Part shown: in pieces, positions 1 to 9,026 of the stretch
Numbering within the stretch: position 1 is the first letter of the stretch
Layout: every line of letters begins with the position of its first letter
From: Deltaproteobacteria bacterium
Lineage (GTDB): Bacteria; Desulfobacterota; Syntrophobacteria; BM002
Assembly (NCBI GenBank): GCA_019309045.1
Contig: JAFDGZ010000001.1
Location: 62,001-126,000, forward strand
DNA length: 64,000 nucleotides
Direction of reading: 5' to 3'
Made by a program: the position numbers and the translations under genes
Notes under the pieces: generated by a model
The model's input: the letters and a program-made list of their open reading frames with translations, nothing else
Databases searched by the model: none
Told to the model about the DNA's origin: nothing

Positions 1-272
1 TTGTGGGCAGAGCACCCACTAATGACATTGTGCTGCCCAGTTCTTCGGTGTCGAAGTCGCATGCCAATTTTACCCCCACTTCGGAGGAGAGAGACTACGA
101 ACTGGTGGACATGTTTTCTTCAAATGGCACTTTTGTAAATGGAGAAAAAATCCACCCCTTCGAAAAACATCCGGTAAAGGACCACGACGAAATCAGCTTC
201 GGCCCCGATTATGTGCTGATTTACTACTCTCCCAGAGGCTTTTATGAACTCCTGAGGAGTCTGCGAATGTGA
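1..272 (+). CDS. FHA domain protein, 3' fragment
   Basis: This is the C-terminal end of a forkhead-associated (FHA) domain protein; the window starts inside the gene. The visible part has the FHA signature: a GRAPTNDIVLP strand, then S-S-V-S-K-S-H-A, then the SSNGTFVNG turn. In the FHA family these residues form the loop surface that binds phosphothreonine peptides, so the protein probably docks to Ser/Thr-phosphorylated partners. The first GTG (base 3) lies inside the domain and is not a plausible start. The domain ends close to the stop codon, so FHA is the C-terminal domain. What lies upstream cannot be told. Confidence 0.85.
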   Translation, partial: VGRAPTNDIVLPSSSVSKSHANFTPTSEERDYELVDMFSSNGTFVNGEKIHPFEKHPVKDHDEISFGPDYVLIYYSPRGFYELLRSLRM

Positions 273-398
273 GGGGGGGGCATCATAGCGTTTCGCAAGC
301 AGAAACTTCATCCGGCTGCCAGCAATGTGGCAGCGGCGGTGGCCGCTTGTGCCGGGCCAGCAGCAGACGCAAGTGAAGTTGGATTTGAGAGGACCACC

Positions 399-812
399 AT
401 GAAAACCGAAAAACAGATGAATGCCAGGAATATTTTGCAACTTTTGATTGTAGCCTGCAGCATCCTGGCTGCAGGCATGTGGTGTGTGGCGGTCCCGGCC
501 CACGCTGCCGAAAACAACAGCTACCGGGCCGGCTATGTCATGGGGTACCAGGAGGAACCCGCAGCCAGGGCTGCAGACCCCACACTCACCTACGGCAAGT
601 ATGCGGTTCAGAGGCGGGAGGCCCTCAAGAAAGAAGGCAAAGTGCCCATCAGCTTCTACCGGGGGCTGAAAGACGGCTACCGGCATGCCATCAGAAAAAG
701 AACTCCCAAGTTCACCATCGAAGACGTCCATCTGGATCAGCTGCCTCCATATCTCCGGCCCACGACAAGTACAGCCGAACCAGTCAAGGAGAAGAAATCC
801 TCAACTGAATAA
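399..812 (+). CDS. small exported protein of unknown function
   Basis: This encodes 137 residues. The start is the ATG preceded by GAGAGGACC. The N-terminus looks like a Sec signal peptide: lysines at 2 and 5, a hydrophobic core of about residues 11-30, and a likely cleavage after A-H-A near residue 36. The mature part is about 100 residues, hydrophilic and rich in Tyr, Arg and Lys, with several GY pairs, and ends in a charged tail. No cysteines remain in the mature part and no family is recognised. It may share a transcript with the RAM-domain gene 61 bp downstream. It is probably a periplasmic or secreted protein; function is unknown. Confidence 0.6.
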   Translation: MKTEKQMNARNILQLLIVACSILAAGMWCVAVPAHAAENNSYRAGYVMGYQEEPAARAADPTLTYGKYAVQRREALKKEGKVPISFYRGLKDGYRHAIRKRTPKFTIEDVHLDQLPPYLRPTTSTAEPVKEKKSSTE

Positions 813-873
813 GCTCTTTTCTCATTCTAATCCTCGATAGTATTTGCCCATATTGCAAAAGGAGGGATACGTC

Positions 874-1107
874 ATGGCCAAAGCATTCGTGCTCATTACT
901 GCCGAACCCGGAGCAGACCGGGAGGTCGCCACCAAGGTCAAGGAAATCGCTGGAGTGGGAAATGTCTACCTGGTGGCTGGACTCTATGACATAGTTGCCG
1001 AGGTCGACGCTGCCGACGACAGCGCTCTGCTGGCGCTCGTCTATGACAAGATCAGGGTCATCGACGACATTCGAGAAACCCAGACCATGTTTTGTCTGCC
1101 AGTATGA
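874..1107 (+). CDS. stand-alone AsnC/Lrp-type RAM domain protein
   Basis: This encodes 77 residues. The start is the ATG after AAAGGAGG (bases 858-865). The sequence is an Lrp/AsnC ligand-binding (RAM) domain without the DNA-binding helix-turn-helix: AFVLITAEPG, then a V-K-E-I-A-G-V segment, then the VAGLYDIVAEV strand and an I-R-V-I-D-D-I helix. Such small proteins are known in bacteria and archaea as octameric sensors of amino acids, or as partners of full-length Lrp proteins. Its ligand cannot be told from sequence. The gene is followed by a long hairpin and then by a convergent gene. Confidence 0.8.
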   Translation: MAKAFVLITAEPGADREVATKVKEIAGVGNVYLVAGLYDIVAEVDAADDSALLALVYDKIRVIDDIRETQTMFCLPV

Positions 1108-1235
1108 TGTAGCTGTTCACAGGGCGTTGCAGGTTGCTCCGAGAGCAAGCCACCCCAATCAGAGCAATGGGCCAGCATCAGGTTGGCCTGAGAAGCTGCT
1201 CCCAGCTGCAGCCCCGGCCTGACACAGACCTGCGA

Positions 1236-1266
1236 GCCGCTGCCTGGAAAACTTCCTGGCAGCGGC
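1236..1266. terminator. long hairpin between convergent genes
   Basis: GCCGCTGCC (1236-1244) pairs perfectly with GGCAGCGGC (1258-1266). An inner TGGAA/TTCCT extension adds four of five pairs around a 3-base loop. It lies between the RAM-domain gene and the convergent flavodoxin gene. Neither side has a clear T-run, so intrinsic termination is only suggested by position. Confidence 0.4.
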
Positions 1267-1355
1267 AGGGCAACTCTGGCGGGGCCGTTTGTCGATGGGT
1301 CATATTAAATGGTTTGCGCCCGGAGAGGCGACTTTGACTCCTGTGGAGGAGCGCC

Positions 1356-1835
1356 TCACTGCAGCTGCTTTGCCAGTGCAGCCACCCGCGCCCCCAGTTT
1401 CTCTCCGTTCTGCCGAGCGCTTGCGTCCGGGGCGCCCAGGCAGGCCACCCCATAATGGCCGGTGGCACTCATGGGGTCGCCCACGATTATCATGCCGTAG
1501 ATGAGCATGGCCTGAATGATGGAAAGCATGGTGGTCTCCTTGCCTCCCGAGGCGTCCCCACCGGTGGCAAAGGCAGCACCTACCTTGTTCTCCATCTTCT
1601 TGCGCACGCCTACAAAATCATCAAAGATTTTTTTGAGTTCAGCAGCCATCACGCCAAAATACACGGGAGAGCCGGCAATCACCCCGGCTGAACCCACAAA
1701 ATCGTCCTCGCTGACCTCCTCGGTGGATCTCAGCAAAGGCTGCACGCCATCAACAGAGGCCACCCCCTCGGCAATGGCCTCGGCCAGCTTCCTGGTATTG
1801 CCGCTTCGCGAGTAGTACAGGACCAGTATCTGCAT
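1356..1835 (-). CDS. flavodoxin family protein
   Basis: This encodes 159 residues. The N-terminal QILVLYYSRSGNTRKLA segment is the FMN phosphate-binding loop of the flavodoxin/WrbA superfamily, and G-S-P-V-Y-F-G near residue 58 fits the second FMN contact. The length is close to short-chain flavodoxins and NAD(P)H:quinone oxidoreductases of the WrbA type. The ATG at 1835 is preferred over the one two codons upstream because AAGGAG sits six bases before it. The likely role is electron transfer or quinone reduction in the cytoplasm. It stands alone and converges with the RAM-domain gene. The exact substrate is not resolvable. Confidence 0.82.
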   Translation of the reverse strand: MQILVLYYSRSGNTRKLAEAIAEGVASVDGVQPLLRSTEEVSEDDFVGSAGVIAGSPVYFGVMAAELKKIFDDFVGVRKKMENKVGAAFATGGDASGGKETTMLSIIQAMLIYGMIIVGDPMSATGHYGVACLGAPDASARQNGEKLGARVAALAKQLQ

Positions 1836-2145
1836 ATCCATCTCCTTCCCTAGCCTCAGTTGGGCAGTTGGCTTATCTGAGCACTCTTTCCGTCAACCGC
1901 CTGCAAGAATATCCCCCCCAGCCGCTGCCGCCAATATAAAATACTGCGCCCCGCCTTTCAACCGGCAAGCATCCGGCTGCCAACAAGAAAAACACTGGTG
2001 TCTCTCACGGCCAAGTGCTAAGATCATCGCCATTTTAGTCGACAGGTGGCAGCCCTGGCAAGACAGCCCTCTTTGTTGACCAGGGAACGAGAAGACAACT
2101 AGGCCGAGGCAGCCATGCTCTCGGCGGCTCCCCCGCAGCCTTCGT
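1836..2145. other. 310-bp divergent intergenic region
   Basis: This gap separates the divergently read flavodoxin and DMT transporter genes and presumably contains both promoters. I see a short C-run near 1913-1920 and an AT-rich patch near 1931-1942, but no convincing -35/-10 pair, sigma-54 site, RNA gene or repeat. Confidence 0.5.
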
Positions 2146-3102
2146 ATGGATGTGAGAACCTATAAAGCTGACTCCCTGCTGATGCTCACCGCGATCATCT
2201 GGGGAGGAGCCTTTGTGGCCCAGAGAGTGGGCATGGATCACGTGGGCCCCCTTACTTTCAATGGCGTGCGCTTTGCTCTCGGTGCTCTCACTCTGATGCC
2301 GCTGGCCCTGCGCCAGAGCCCTGCCGCCAAGATGCCCGCAGAGCTGCTGCCGAGCTTCACCACCAGGCAGACTCTTCTGGGAGGAGCCCTGGCAGGAATA
2401 GCGCTTTTTGCTGGTGCCACCTTGCAGCAGGTGGGGCTGCTGTATACCACAGCTGGCAAGGCTGGCTTCATCACCGGGCTCTACGTGGTGATCGTGCCAT
2501 TGCTGGGTATGATCTGGAGACAATGGCCTGGCTGGGGGGACTGGACCGGCGCCATTTTGGCCGCCGCAGGCCTCTATTTGCTCAGTGTGAGCGAGCAGTT
2601 CACTCTTGCTCCGGGAGATGCCTGGGAAGTGGCAGGTGCCTTCATGTGGGCTGCCCACATGTTGATAATCGGCTGGTTGTCCCCACGGGTAAATGGCATT
2701 CGCCTCGCCTGTGCCCAGTACATCGTCTGTTCCACTCTGAGTCTCCTGGTTGCCTGCTTTACAGAAGAGATCCTCCTGAGTGGCCTGCTGGCAGCCACCG
2801 TGCCAATTCTCTATGGCGGCGTCATGTCTGTTGGCATTGCCTATACCCTGCAGGTTGTGGCCCAGCGTGTGGCCCCACCCACTCATGCCGCCATAATCCT
2901 CAGCCTGGAAGCTGTTTTTGCCGCCCTGGCAGGCTGGCTTATCCTGGGTGAAACCCTCAGCCTCAGGGCCATGCTCGGCTGCGGCCTCATGCTCTCGGGG
3001 ATGCTGGTGGCGCAGCTCTGGCGCTCTCCATCCCTTTGCTGCAGGGAGGACTGCAGTGAGAAGCCTACTCCGGAGCACTCCGAAAAGACTCACCGCAACT
3101 AG
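2146..3102 (+). CDS. DMT (EamA) family transporter
   Basis: This encodes 318 residues. It has about ten hydrophobic segments in two related halves, typical of the drug/metabolite transporter superfamily with two EamA domains. The first half begins with a LTAIIWGGAFVAQRVGMDHVG-like segment; the second begins near residue 165 with an AFMWAAHML helix. The C-terminal 35 residues are hydrophilic. It is predicted to be an inner-membrane exporter of amino acids or similar metabolites; substrate is not inferable. No strong ribosome binding site precedes the ATG, so the start is approximate. It converges closely with the next gene. Confidence 0.85.
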   Translation: MDVRTYKADSLLMLTAIIWGGAFVAQRVGMDHVGPLTFNGVRFALGALTLMPLALRQSPAAKMPAELLPSFTTRQTLLGGALAGIALFAGATLQQVGLLYTTAGKAGFITGLYVVIVPLLGMIWRQWPGWGDWTGAILAAAGLYLLSVSEQFTLAPGDAWEVAGAFMWAAHMLIIGWLSPRVNGIRLACAQYIVCSTLSLLVACFTEEILLSGLLAATVPILYGGVMSVGIAYTLQVVAQRVAPPTHAAIILSLEAVFAALAGWLILGETLSLRAMLGCGLMLSGMLVAQLWRSPSLCCREDCSEKPTPEHSEKTHRN

Positions 3103-3126
3103 GCGGGTAGCGGTTCTTTGCCAGCT

Positions 3127-3945
3127 TCAGCCCCAGAGTTCTAGGGGCGTTATTTTCCTATCCACCTCTTGCAGAGCCAACTTTCCCAGATAGTCAAAAA
3201 CCTCTGCACCTTCAAAGTCAGCTGACTCATCTCGCCTGGCGCAAGCAAGAATGCGCTCCTGGCTCGCAGGCTGCTGCGGAGAGAATGTACCTCGCAGCAA
3301 GCCAAGCCAGAATCCCTCTTCTTTGAACAATAACAAGTCCTCGAATGCTGTCTGGGGCATGCCATTGCCTTTGACCCTGGCAAACGTCTGAGTATCCCCG
3401 GGGACAAAAGATAGATTTACCGCCTGATAGCGCAGCAATTCAAAAAACAGATCAAAGGACTCCTGGATTTGCTCCATGTCCTGCTGCTCCAGAGCCCTGG
3501 ATGCCTCTGCAACGAGCTCGGCAATGTCCTGCTGGCCATAGGTCAGGTCCAGGAGAGAAAAAACATTGTTGTACACCCGTTTGAGAGACTCTTTGCCCTT
3601 GCTGGCAATGACATCTTTGTCGTTGAGTATTTTCTTGATGTTGCTGATGCTGAACATCTCCTTCCAGTCCGGGCTCTTGCGCAGGGCAACATCGTCAATG
3701 GAAGTGCGATAGATGGCCAGCTCGTTGTCGAGGACGAGCACCTCTGGCTGTTCAGCCTCCCCGATGCGAACGTAAAGTTCCAGGTCTCTGGCTTTCTCCT
3801 GCTTGAACTGCGACATGGCCAACAGTTTCCTCATGAGATCCTTGTCAACCCGCCTCTGACTCGGGCCTTCCCTGATGGAGCTGTTGATCGCTTGCACAAG
3901 CCTATCCAGGCTGATCTTGGCCTTGAGATTCTCTTTGAATGACAC
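3127..3945 (-). CDS. conserved-looking protein of unknown function
   Basis: This encodes 272 residues with a GTG start; GAGGAGGAGG lies eight bases upstream. There is no signal peptide or membrane segment, so it should be cytoplasmic. It looks largely helical, with charged amphipathic stretches, for example residues 1-60 and 130-175. I recognise no domain or catalytic motif. The good ribosome binding site and the even codon use support a real gene. It stands alone between convergent and divergent neighbours (the DMT transporter gene and manA), so the context gives no function. Confidence 0.6.
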   Translation of the reverse strand: MSFKENLKAKISLDRLVQAINSSIREGPSQRRVDKDLMRKLLAMSQFKQEKARDLELYVRIGEAEQPEVLVLDNELAIYRTSIDDVALRKSPDWKEMFSISNIKKILNDKDVIASKGKESLKRVYNNVFSLLDLTYGQQDIAELVAEASRALEQQDMEQIQESFDLFFELLRYQAVNLSFVPGDTQTFARVKGNGMPQTAFEDLLLFKEEGFWLGLLRGTFSPQQPASQERILACARRDESADFEGAEVFDYLGKLALQEVDRKITPLELWG

Positions 3946-4088
3946 GATGGCCTCCTCCTCGGCAGATAATTGCTGTTGTCAGTCATCATTTTCATTGTAT
4001 GATAGGCGAAGCAATCTGAGAAGCGAATAACATGCTGGCTGCAAATTTATGAGGATGCCAGCAATGACAGATCTGCAAGGAACTGCGC

Positions 4089-5300
4089 ATGACCGGGCCC
4101 ACGATTGAATTGCTGCAGAACCCCATCCAGGAATATGACTGGGGTTCTACCACCGCCATCGCCGAGTTGCTCGGTCAGCCGACGCCCTCCCCTTCGCCGC
4201 AGGCGGAACTATGGATGGGGGCACATCCGCGGGCGCCATCCAGAATTCTCTGGCAAGGGAGTTGGCGGCCTCTGCCGGAGCTGATACAGGAGTATCCAGA
4301 AGAAATTCTGGGTCCGCGCACTGCCCAGAAATTCGCCGGGCAGCTGCCATTCTTGTTCAAAGTCCTTGCCGCTGCCAGACCGCTGTCTCTGCAAGCTCAT
4401 CCCAACAAAGTCCAGGCAGAAGAGGGGTTTGCCAGGGAAAATAGCCGAGGAATCCCCCTGGACGCACCAGAACGCAATTACAAAGACAGCAACCACAAGC
4501 CGGAGATCATCTGTGCCCTCACAGACTTCTGGGGCTTGAACGGCTTTCGTCCCATCCCAGAGACGCTCAGGTGGCTGCACATTCTGGACATAGCCGGACT
4601 GCAACCGGCAGTGCAACGGTTGCAGCAGCAACCTGATCAGCAAGGATTGCGCCGGTTTCTCGAGGACTTGCTCACCATGAGCAGTCAACAAAGGCTTTCG
4701 GTTGTGGCAGAGATCAGCGAAGCAGTGAAGGAGCTTGACAGGAAGGTTCCAGAGTTTTACTGGGTCACAAAGCTGTTGCAGGACTATCCCCAGGACATAG
4801 GAGTCATAGCTCCCCTGTTTCTCAATCTAATTTGCTTGCAGCCGGGAGAAGCCATGTATCTGGCTGCCGGGGATCTGCACGCCTATCTGCAAGGAACCGG
4901 CATCGAATTGATGGCCAACTCCGACAACGTCTTGCGGGGCGGCCTCACCAGAAAACACGTGGATGTGGCGGAGCTTCTCACGGTGCTGAGCTTCCGTGAA
5001 AAAAAGCTGGCAATCCTCACCCCCCGACAGCTCCCTTCAGGAGAAAAGCTTTATGAGACCCCTGCGGAAGAATTCTCTCTGGCCGTAATTTCCGTCAGCC
5101 AGGAGAGCCCCTTCAGCAGCAGAGCCAATCGCAGCGTGGAAATCCTCATCTGCACTGCAGGAGACGCGTGGCTTACCGCTATGGACAGCGGCAAGAAAAT
5201 TCATCTTCTCCGAGGCCGATCCGTTCTGGTGCCAGCTGTGGTCAAGGAGTATCACCTGAAGGGGAGGGCGGAAATCTACCGGGCAACCGTGCCCATCTAG
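4089..5300 (+). CDS. manA: mannose-6-phosphate isomerase, class I
   Basis: This encodes 403 residues, the usual length for type I phosphomannose isomerases, which interconvert mannose 6-phosphate and fructose 6-phosphate. The zinc-site pattern is present: QAHPNK near residue 101, NHKPE near 137, and a later LHAYLQGTGIELMANSDN segment around 270-285 that carries another metal His and the family signature. AAGGA precedes the ATG by seven bases. It could feed GDP-mannose synthesis for surface polysaccharide, but no such genes are adjacent. It converges with the dehydrogenase gene. Confidence 0.93.
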   Translation: MTGPTIELLQNPIQEYDWGSTTAIAELLGQPTPSPSPQAELWMGAHPRAPSRILWQGSWRPLPELIQEYPEEILGPRTAQKFAGQLPFLFKVLAAARPLSLQAHPNKVQAEEGFARENSRGIPLDAPERNYKDSNHKPEIICALTDFWGLNGFRPIPETLRWLHILDIAGLQPAVQRLQQQPDQQGLRRFLEDLLTMSSQQRLSVVAEISEAVKELDRKVPEFYWVTKLLQDYPQDIGVIAPLFLNLICLQPGEAMYLAAGDLHAYLQGTGIELMANSDNVLRGGLTRKHVDVAELLTVLSFREKKLAILTPRQLPSGEKLYETPAEEFSLAVISVSQESPFSSRANRSVEILICTAGDAWLTAMDSGKKIHLLRGRSVLVPAVVKEYHLKGRAEIYRATVPI

Positions 5301-5317
5301 CCGGGACTTTTCGGGCA

Positions 5318-6265
5318 TCACCCGCCTGGTGTGGCTGGAGGGCTGGATATCTCTGTACTGCAGAGCTGCTCTAGCGCCAGGATGAGGGCCTGGGTGCCAA
5401 GCTTGCCGTGGCCCTGGGCCTTTACTGCCAGATAGAGCTGCTGGACCAGAGCCAGGCCCGGCAAGGAGAGTTGGAGGCGTCTGGCCTCTTCCAGGGCAAT
5501 GGCCATATCCTTGACAAAGTGGTCCACAAAAAAACCGGGATCAAAGTCTCGACGCAGGATGCGCGGCGCCAGATTCGTCAGCATGCCGCAGGCGGCAGCG
5601 CCGCTGCTCACAGAACGCAGCATTTTTTCCAGATCGAGACCCGCCTTGTAGCCGTAGAGCAGACTCTCGCACACTCCAATCATGGTTCCGGCAATGACTA
5701 TCTGATTGCACATCTTGGTGTGCTGACCTGCTCCGGGGCCGCCCTGATGGACAACCTGTTTTCCCATCACAGCGAGCAGAGGCCTGATGGCTTCCACCGC
5801 CTCCCGGTCCCCACCCACCATTATGGAAAGGGCAGCTTCCCTGGCGCCCACATCACCGCCCGATACAGGCGCATCTACTGCCTGTACGCCGGCGGCCTGC
5901 GCTCTCCGGTAAATCTCTCTGGCAAGCGATGGTGTGCTGGTGGTCATGTCTACCACAATACTGCCAGGCCGCGCTCCCGAGAGAATGCCGTGTTCTTCAA
6001 GGTAGACCTGCCTGACATCCTCGGGAAAACCCACCATGGTAAAGACGACAGTAGAATTGGCCGCCACCTCCCGGGGCGATTCCGCCCAGGAAGCTCCCTT
6101 ATCGAGGAGAGGCTGCGCCTTTGCCCTGGTGCGATTGAACACGGTCAGGCGGTGGCCGTATCTCAGCAGATGGCTGCACATGGAAAGACCCACAATTCCC
6201 GTGCCAATCCAGCCAAGAGGTGCATCCGTACCGAAGCGCAGAGTTTTGCTGCTGGCAGTATTCAT
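5318..6265 (-). CDS. beta-hydroxyacid dehydrogenase, NAD(P)-dependent
   Basis: This encodes 315 residues of the 3-hydroxyisobutyrate dehydrogenase / tartronate semialdehyde reductase family. The N-terminal Rossmann motif is GWIGTGIVG near residue 19. The substrate-binding [11 protein letters not shown] segment is near residue 135, and the catalytic lysine lies in [11 protein letters not shown] near residue 185. The last 120 residues form the all-helical dimerisation domain. It reduces or oxidises a small 3-hydroxy acid; it could equally be a succinic-semialdehyde (GLYR-type) reductase. The start has only a weak ribosome binding site. Confidence 0.87.
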   Translation of the reverse strand: MNTASSKTLRFGTDAPLGWIGTGIVGLSMCSHLLRYGHRLTVFNRTRAKAQPLLDKGASWAESPREVAANSTVVFTMVGFPEDVRQVYLEEHGILSGARPGSIVVDMTTSTPSLAREIYRRAQAAGVQAVDAPVSGGDVGAREAALSIMVGGDREAVEAIRPLLAVMGKQVVHQGGPGAGQHTKMCNQIVIAGTMIGVCESLLYGYKAGLDLEKMLRSVSSGAAACGMLTNLAPRILRRDFDPGFFVDHFVKDMAIALEEARRLQLSLPGLALVQQLYLAVKAQGHGKLGTQALILALEQLCSTEISSPPATPGG

Positions 6266-6473
6266 GACAACTGACTGGATACACTTAGAGTGGTGCTCTT
6301 GTCAACCGGCAAAAAGACCGCAACTCTTTCATCGCAGGCAGCAGCGACCACTTTCCTTCTTCGGGAAGCAAATCCAGTCTGTTCGCAGTTCCCATTGACA
6401 GCACTCCACATAGCTTGCTAAGCTGAAACACTATAATTTTACCAGGGATAATCAGCAGCAAAAGGAGGCAGCC

Positions 6474-7250
6474 ATGGCTTACACCAATGTGCTGGTAGAC
6501 GTTCAGGACCACATCGGCCGCATAACCCTCAATCGACCAGAGGAAATGAACACCTTCAATGTACCTTTTGCCCGTGAGCTCAATGATGCTCTCAGAGAGC
6601 TGGACCAGAACCCGGAAGTGCGCGTTGTCATCATAGGAGCTGCGGGCAAGCATTTCTCCACTGGCATTTCGCTGGCTGAATTCAAGGACAAGAACCACGG
6701 CGACTATCGAGAATTCATCAAGCTGATGGATGAACACAATCACACTATAGCCGGAATGAAAAAGCCGGTCATTGCTGAGGTCAAGGGATATGCCATAGCC
6801 AACGGCGCCGGGCTGGTCTTTGCCTGCGATCTGGCTGTGGCCGCAGAAGATGCCAAGATAGGAACCACTGCCATCAATGTGGGCCTTATCTGTCTGGGGC
6901 CGGCCGTGCCCCTGGCCAGGCTGGTAGGTCGCAGAAAGACCCTGGAAATGGTGCTGGGCGGAGACATAATCTCAGCTGCCGAAGCAGAAAAGCTTGGACT
7001 GGTGAACAAGGTGGTTCCTGCCGACAAGCTCGAAGAAGCCACTACTGACCTGGCCAACAAACTGGCGGCCAAGAGCCCTCTCGCCTTGCAGATTGGCAAG
7101 GTAGGCATCTATGCCCTCGAGGATCTTCCCTATCACAAGGCCGTCGACTACATGAGCGAACTTTTTGCCGGCCTCTGTGTCACAGAAGACGCCATGGAAG
7201 GTCTGCAAGCTTTTCAGGAAAAAAGAAAGCCCGTCTGGAAGGGCCGTTGA
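6474..7250 (+). CDS. crotonase family protein (ECHDC3-like)
   Basis: This encodes 258 residues, preceded by AAAAGGAGG. It has the crotonase fold markers: HFSTGISLAEF for the first oxyanion-hole strand, GYAIANGAGL for the second, and a V-L-G-G-D-I-I-S-A segment. Aligned without gaps to rat enoyl-CoA hydratase, the positions of the two catalytic glutamates (E144 and E164) are Gly and Ala. It is therefore unlikely to be a standard hydratase. The INVGLICLGP segment resembles the ECHDC3-type branch, whose reaction is not well defined. A CoA-thioester substrate is inferred from the fold only. Confidence 0.82.
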   Translation: MAYTNVLVDVQDHIGRITLNRPEEMNTFNVPFARELNDALRELDQNPEVRVVIIGAAGKHFSTGISLAEFKDKNHGDYREFIKLMDEHNHTIAGMKKPVIAEVKGYAIANGAGLVFACDLAVAAEDAKIGTTAINVGLICLGPAVPLARLVGRRKTLEMVLGGDIISAAEAEKLGLVNKVVPADKLEEATTDLANKLAAKSPLALQIGKVGIYALEDLPYHKAVDYMSELFAGLCVTEDAMEGLQAFQEKRKPVWKGR

Positions 7251-7497
7251 TCTGCAGCAAGAGCAACTGACTACTGGGTTCAGGGCCTCTGTGTCGAGGA
7301 AACGCCAGTCTCGTGGCAGGCCCCGAGCAGTCACCATACTGGCAAGGCGAATCCCTGTCTGGAGGTTTCAGCTAACTAATTACCACCTGACAGCCAAGTC
7401 TTTGTTCCAGTCTTCTTCAGCTTCGCATCCAACCAGCTTTTGGTGATGCCGGGGGTATATGTCATGCGGACAGTATGCTGTGCCGTGAACCTGCGAG

Positions 7498-7821
7498 TCA
7501 GAAAATCTTGCCTGCCACCCAGTAAAGGGCCATGCCCACCAGCACGGTGCCGCCAAGGGACTTTGTTTTCAAGGCAAAGACAAAAGTCGGCAGGGCGACC
7601 CACAGTTTTGCCTGGGACAAACTGAGACAGCGAGGTACACCGTGCGTGACGAGCTCGGGTGCCAGCAGGGCACTCAGAATGGCCACCGGCAGCAGATCCA
7701 ACCACTCTACAAACCACTGGGGCAATTGTCTCCTGGACAGAAAAAGAAGTGGCACCCAGCGCGGCAGGTAAGTGACTACACCCATGCCAAGGACCAGCAG
7801 CAGGTAGTCGCTCTGATTCAT
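7498..7821 (-). CDS. azlD: AzlD family branched-chain amino acid export subunit
   Basis: This encodes 107 residues with about four hydrophobic segments. It starts with the L-V-L-G-M-G-V-V-T-Y-L-P-R-W pattern typical of AzlD, the small partner of the AzlC permease. Its ATG overlaps the azlC stop by four bases (ATGA), so the pair is translationally coupled. In characterised systems AzlCD exports branched-chain amino acids or azaleucine. The assignment rests on size, topology and partner. Confidence 0.87.
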   Translation of the reverse strand: MNQSDYLLLVLGMGVVTYLPRWVPLLFLSRRQLPQWFVEWLDLLPVAILSALLAPELVTHGVPRCLSLSQAKLWVALPTFVFALKTKSLGGTVLVGMALYWVAGKIF

Positions 7822-8546
7822 AAACGATATCTCCGACCGTACACCCTTTTGAGCGCTGTGCCGCAGGTTGCAGCAAACAGGGAAGCAAGGACGATATAGC
7901 CATTACCCGGAAGCAGCAGGGCCAGCACTACGGCAACCACGGCGGCACAGGCAGCGGTGAGGACATACAACCCTCCGTGGAGCTGCAATACCAGCAAGCA
8001 AATGAACATGGCCACCAGGGCATAGTCGATGCCAAAGGAGCCTGCCGGAATAAACTGGCCACTGAAACCGCCTATAATGGTGCTGCTCAACCAGGCAATA
8101 TTGGCTGTGTGGTTGAGAGCCAGGGCCTGGGGCCAGTGCCAGCTTCCTCGTCTGAATCTTGTCAGGTTGACAGCGAAGCTTTCATCGGTAATTCCATAGG
8201 CAAAGAGCGACAGCCAGCCCCTGGGGAGCCGCTGCAAGTAGACAGCAAGAGAAGAGCTCATGAGCAGATGTCGGAGGTTGACCATAAAGGTGGTGGCCAC
8301 GATAGGTGAGACAGTGGCGCCGCCAGCCAACATGGACACAGCGATGAACTGGGAGCTGCCCGCAAATACCAGCAGAGACATGCAGCCGATTTCCAGAGGG
8401 TTGAGCCCTGCCTTCTGGGCCAGAACACCGAAGGCAAGGCCGATGGGAAAGTAGCCCAGGCAGATGGGCCAGGCAGCTCTAACGCCTTCCCAGAGGCTGG
8501 TGCCAGAAGGGTTTGCCGAGCGGCTGGATTCGGATGGCGGTACCAT
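7818..8546 (-). CDS. azlC: AzlC family branched-chain amino acid permease
   Basis: This encodes 242 residues with about six or seven membrane segments. The family signature is visible: GVRAAWPICLGYFPIGLAFGV near the N-terminus and F-A-G-S-S-Q-F-I-A near residue 55. The ATG at 8546 follows GGAGC with good spacing and is preferred to an in-frame start 57 bases upstream. It is the large subunit of an AzlCD exporter with the downstream, overlapping azlD. The inner membrane is the expected location. Confidence 0.9.
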   Translation of the reverse strand: MVPPSESSRSANPSGTSLWEGVRAAWPICLGYFPIGLAFGVLAQKAGLNPLEIGCMSLLVFAGSSQFIAVSMLAGGATVSPIVATTFMVNLRHLLMSSSLAVYLQRLPRGWLSLFAYGITDESFAVNLTRFRRGSWHWPQALALNHTANIAWLSSTIIGGFSGQFIPAGSFGIDYALVAMFICLLVLQLHGGLYVLTAACAAVVAVVLALLLPGNGYIVLASLFAATCGTALKRVYGRRYRL

Positions 8547-8741
8547 GAAAACCAGCTCCAATGAGAAACGGCCCCAACACAAAGGGGTTCTGCAATGCCT
8601 CATAGCCTATAGCTTTTTGCTGACCTTGTCGAGCCATGATTCTGTCTGTGCTTCCTCTCACCACAGTGATTTTTCCAGGAGCGCCTGTTAGATTAACCAG
8701 TAAAGTTACTGAAAAAATAGCATACAGTTCTGGAGGGTGTC

Positions 8742-9026
8742 TTGAAAAAGAAGGAAATTCTCACGCCGGATCATGATCTGTGGGATGAATTCTACCGTGG
8801 TCTGTGCGGACAGGGAGGCTGTGATTTCAGATTGGACCCGGCCAAAGGGTATGGCTGGAAATGTAACCATGGCAACAGCAAACAGCGCACCAGAGCCGTC
8901 CTCAAGACCATGCCGACAATTGATGTAGAGGGAACTCTGGCATACTTCGACGCCCGCGGCCTCTCCTGCGACTGCAAAATCTTGTTCAATGCAACCGGTA
9001 GTGAACTTGACGACGAGTTGCATTGA
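8742..9026 (+). CDS. DUF2695-like small Cys-rich protein
   Basis: This encodes 94 residues with a TTG start; GGAGGG lies six bases upstream. The C-terminal two thirds resemble DUF2695: a C-x-H pair (KCNHG), a T-R-A-V-L helix, then G-L-S-C-D-C-K-I-L-F-N. An added C-G-Q-G-G-C segment lies near residue 22. The Cys/His spacing could bind a metal. Function of the family is unknown, and the gene stands alone between the azlC gene (divergent) and the Hsp20 pair (convergent). Confidence 0.7.
   Translation: MKKKEILTPDHDLWDEFYRGLCGQGGCDFRLDPAKGYGWKCNHGNSKQRTRAVLKTMPTIDVEGTLAYFDARGLSCDCKILFNATGSELDDELH

Noticed and set aside
7376-7465. A 29-codon minus-strand frame downstream of azlD
   Set aside because: The peptide looks protein-like, but it has no ribosome binding site, is very short and has no match I can name.
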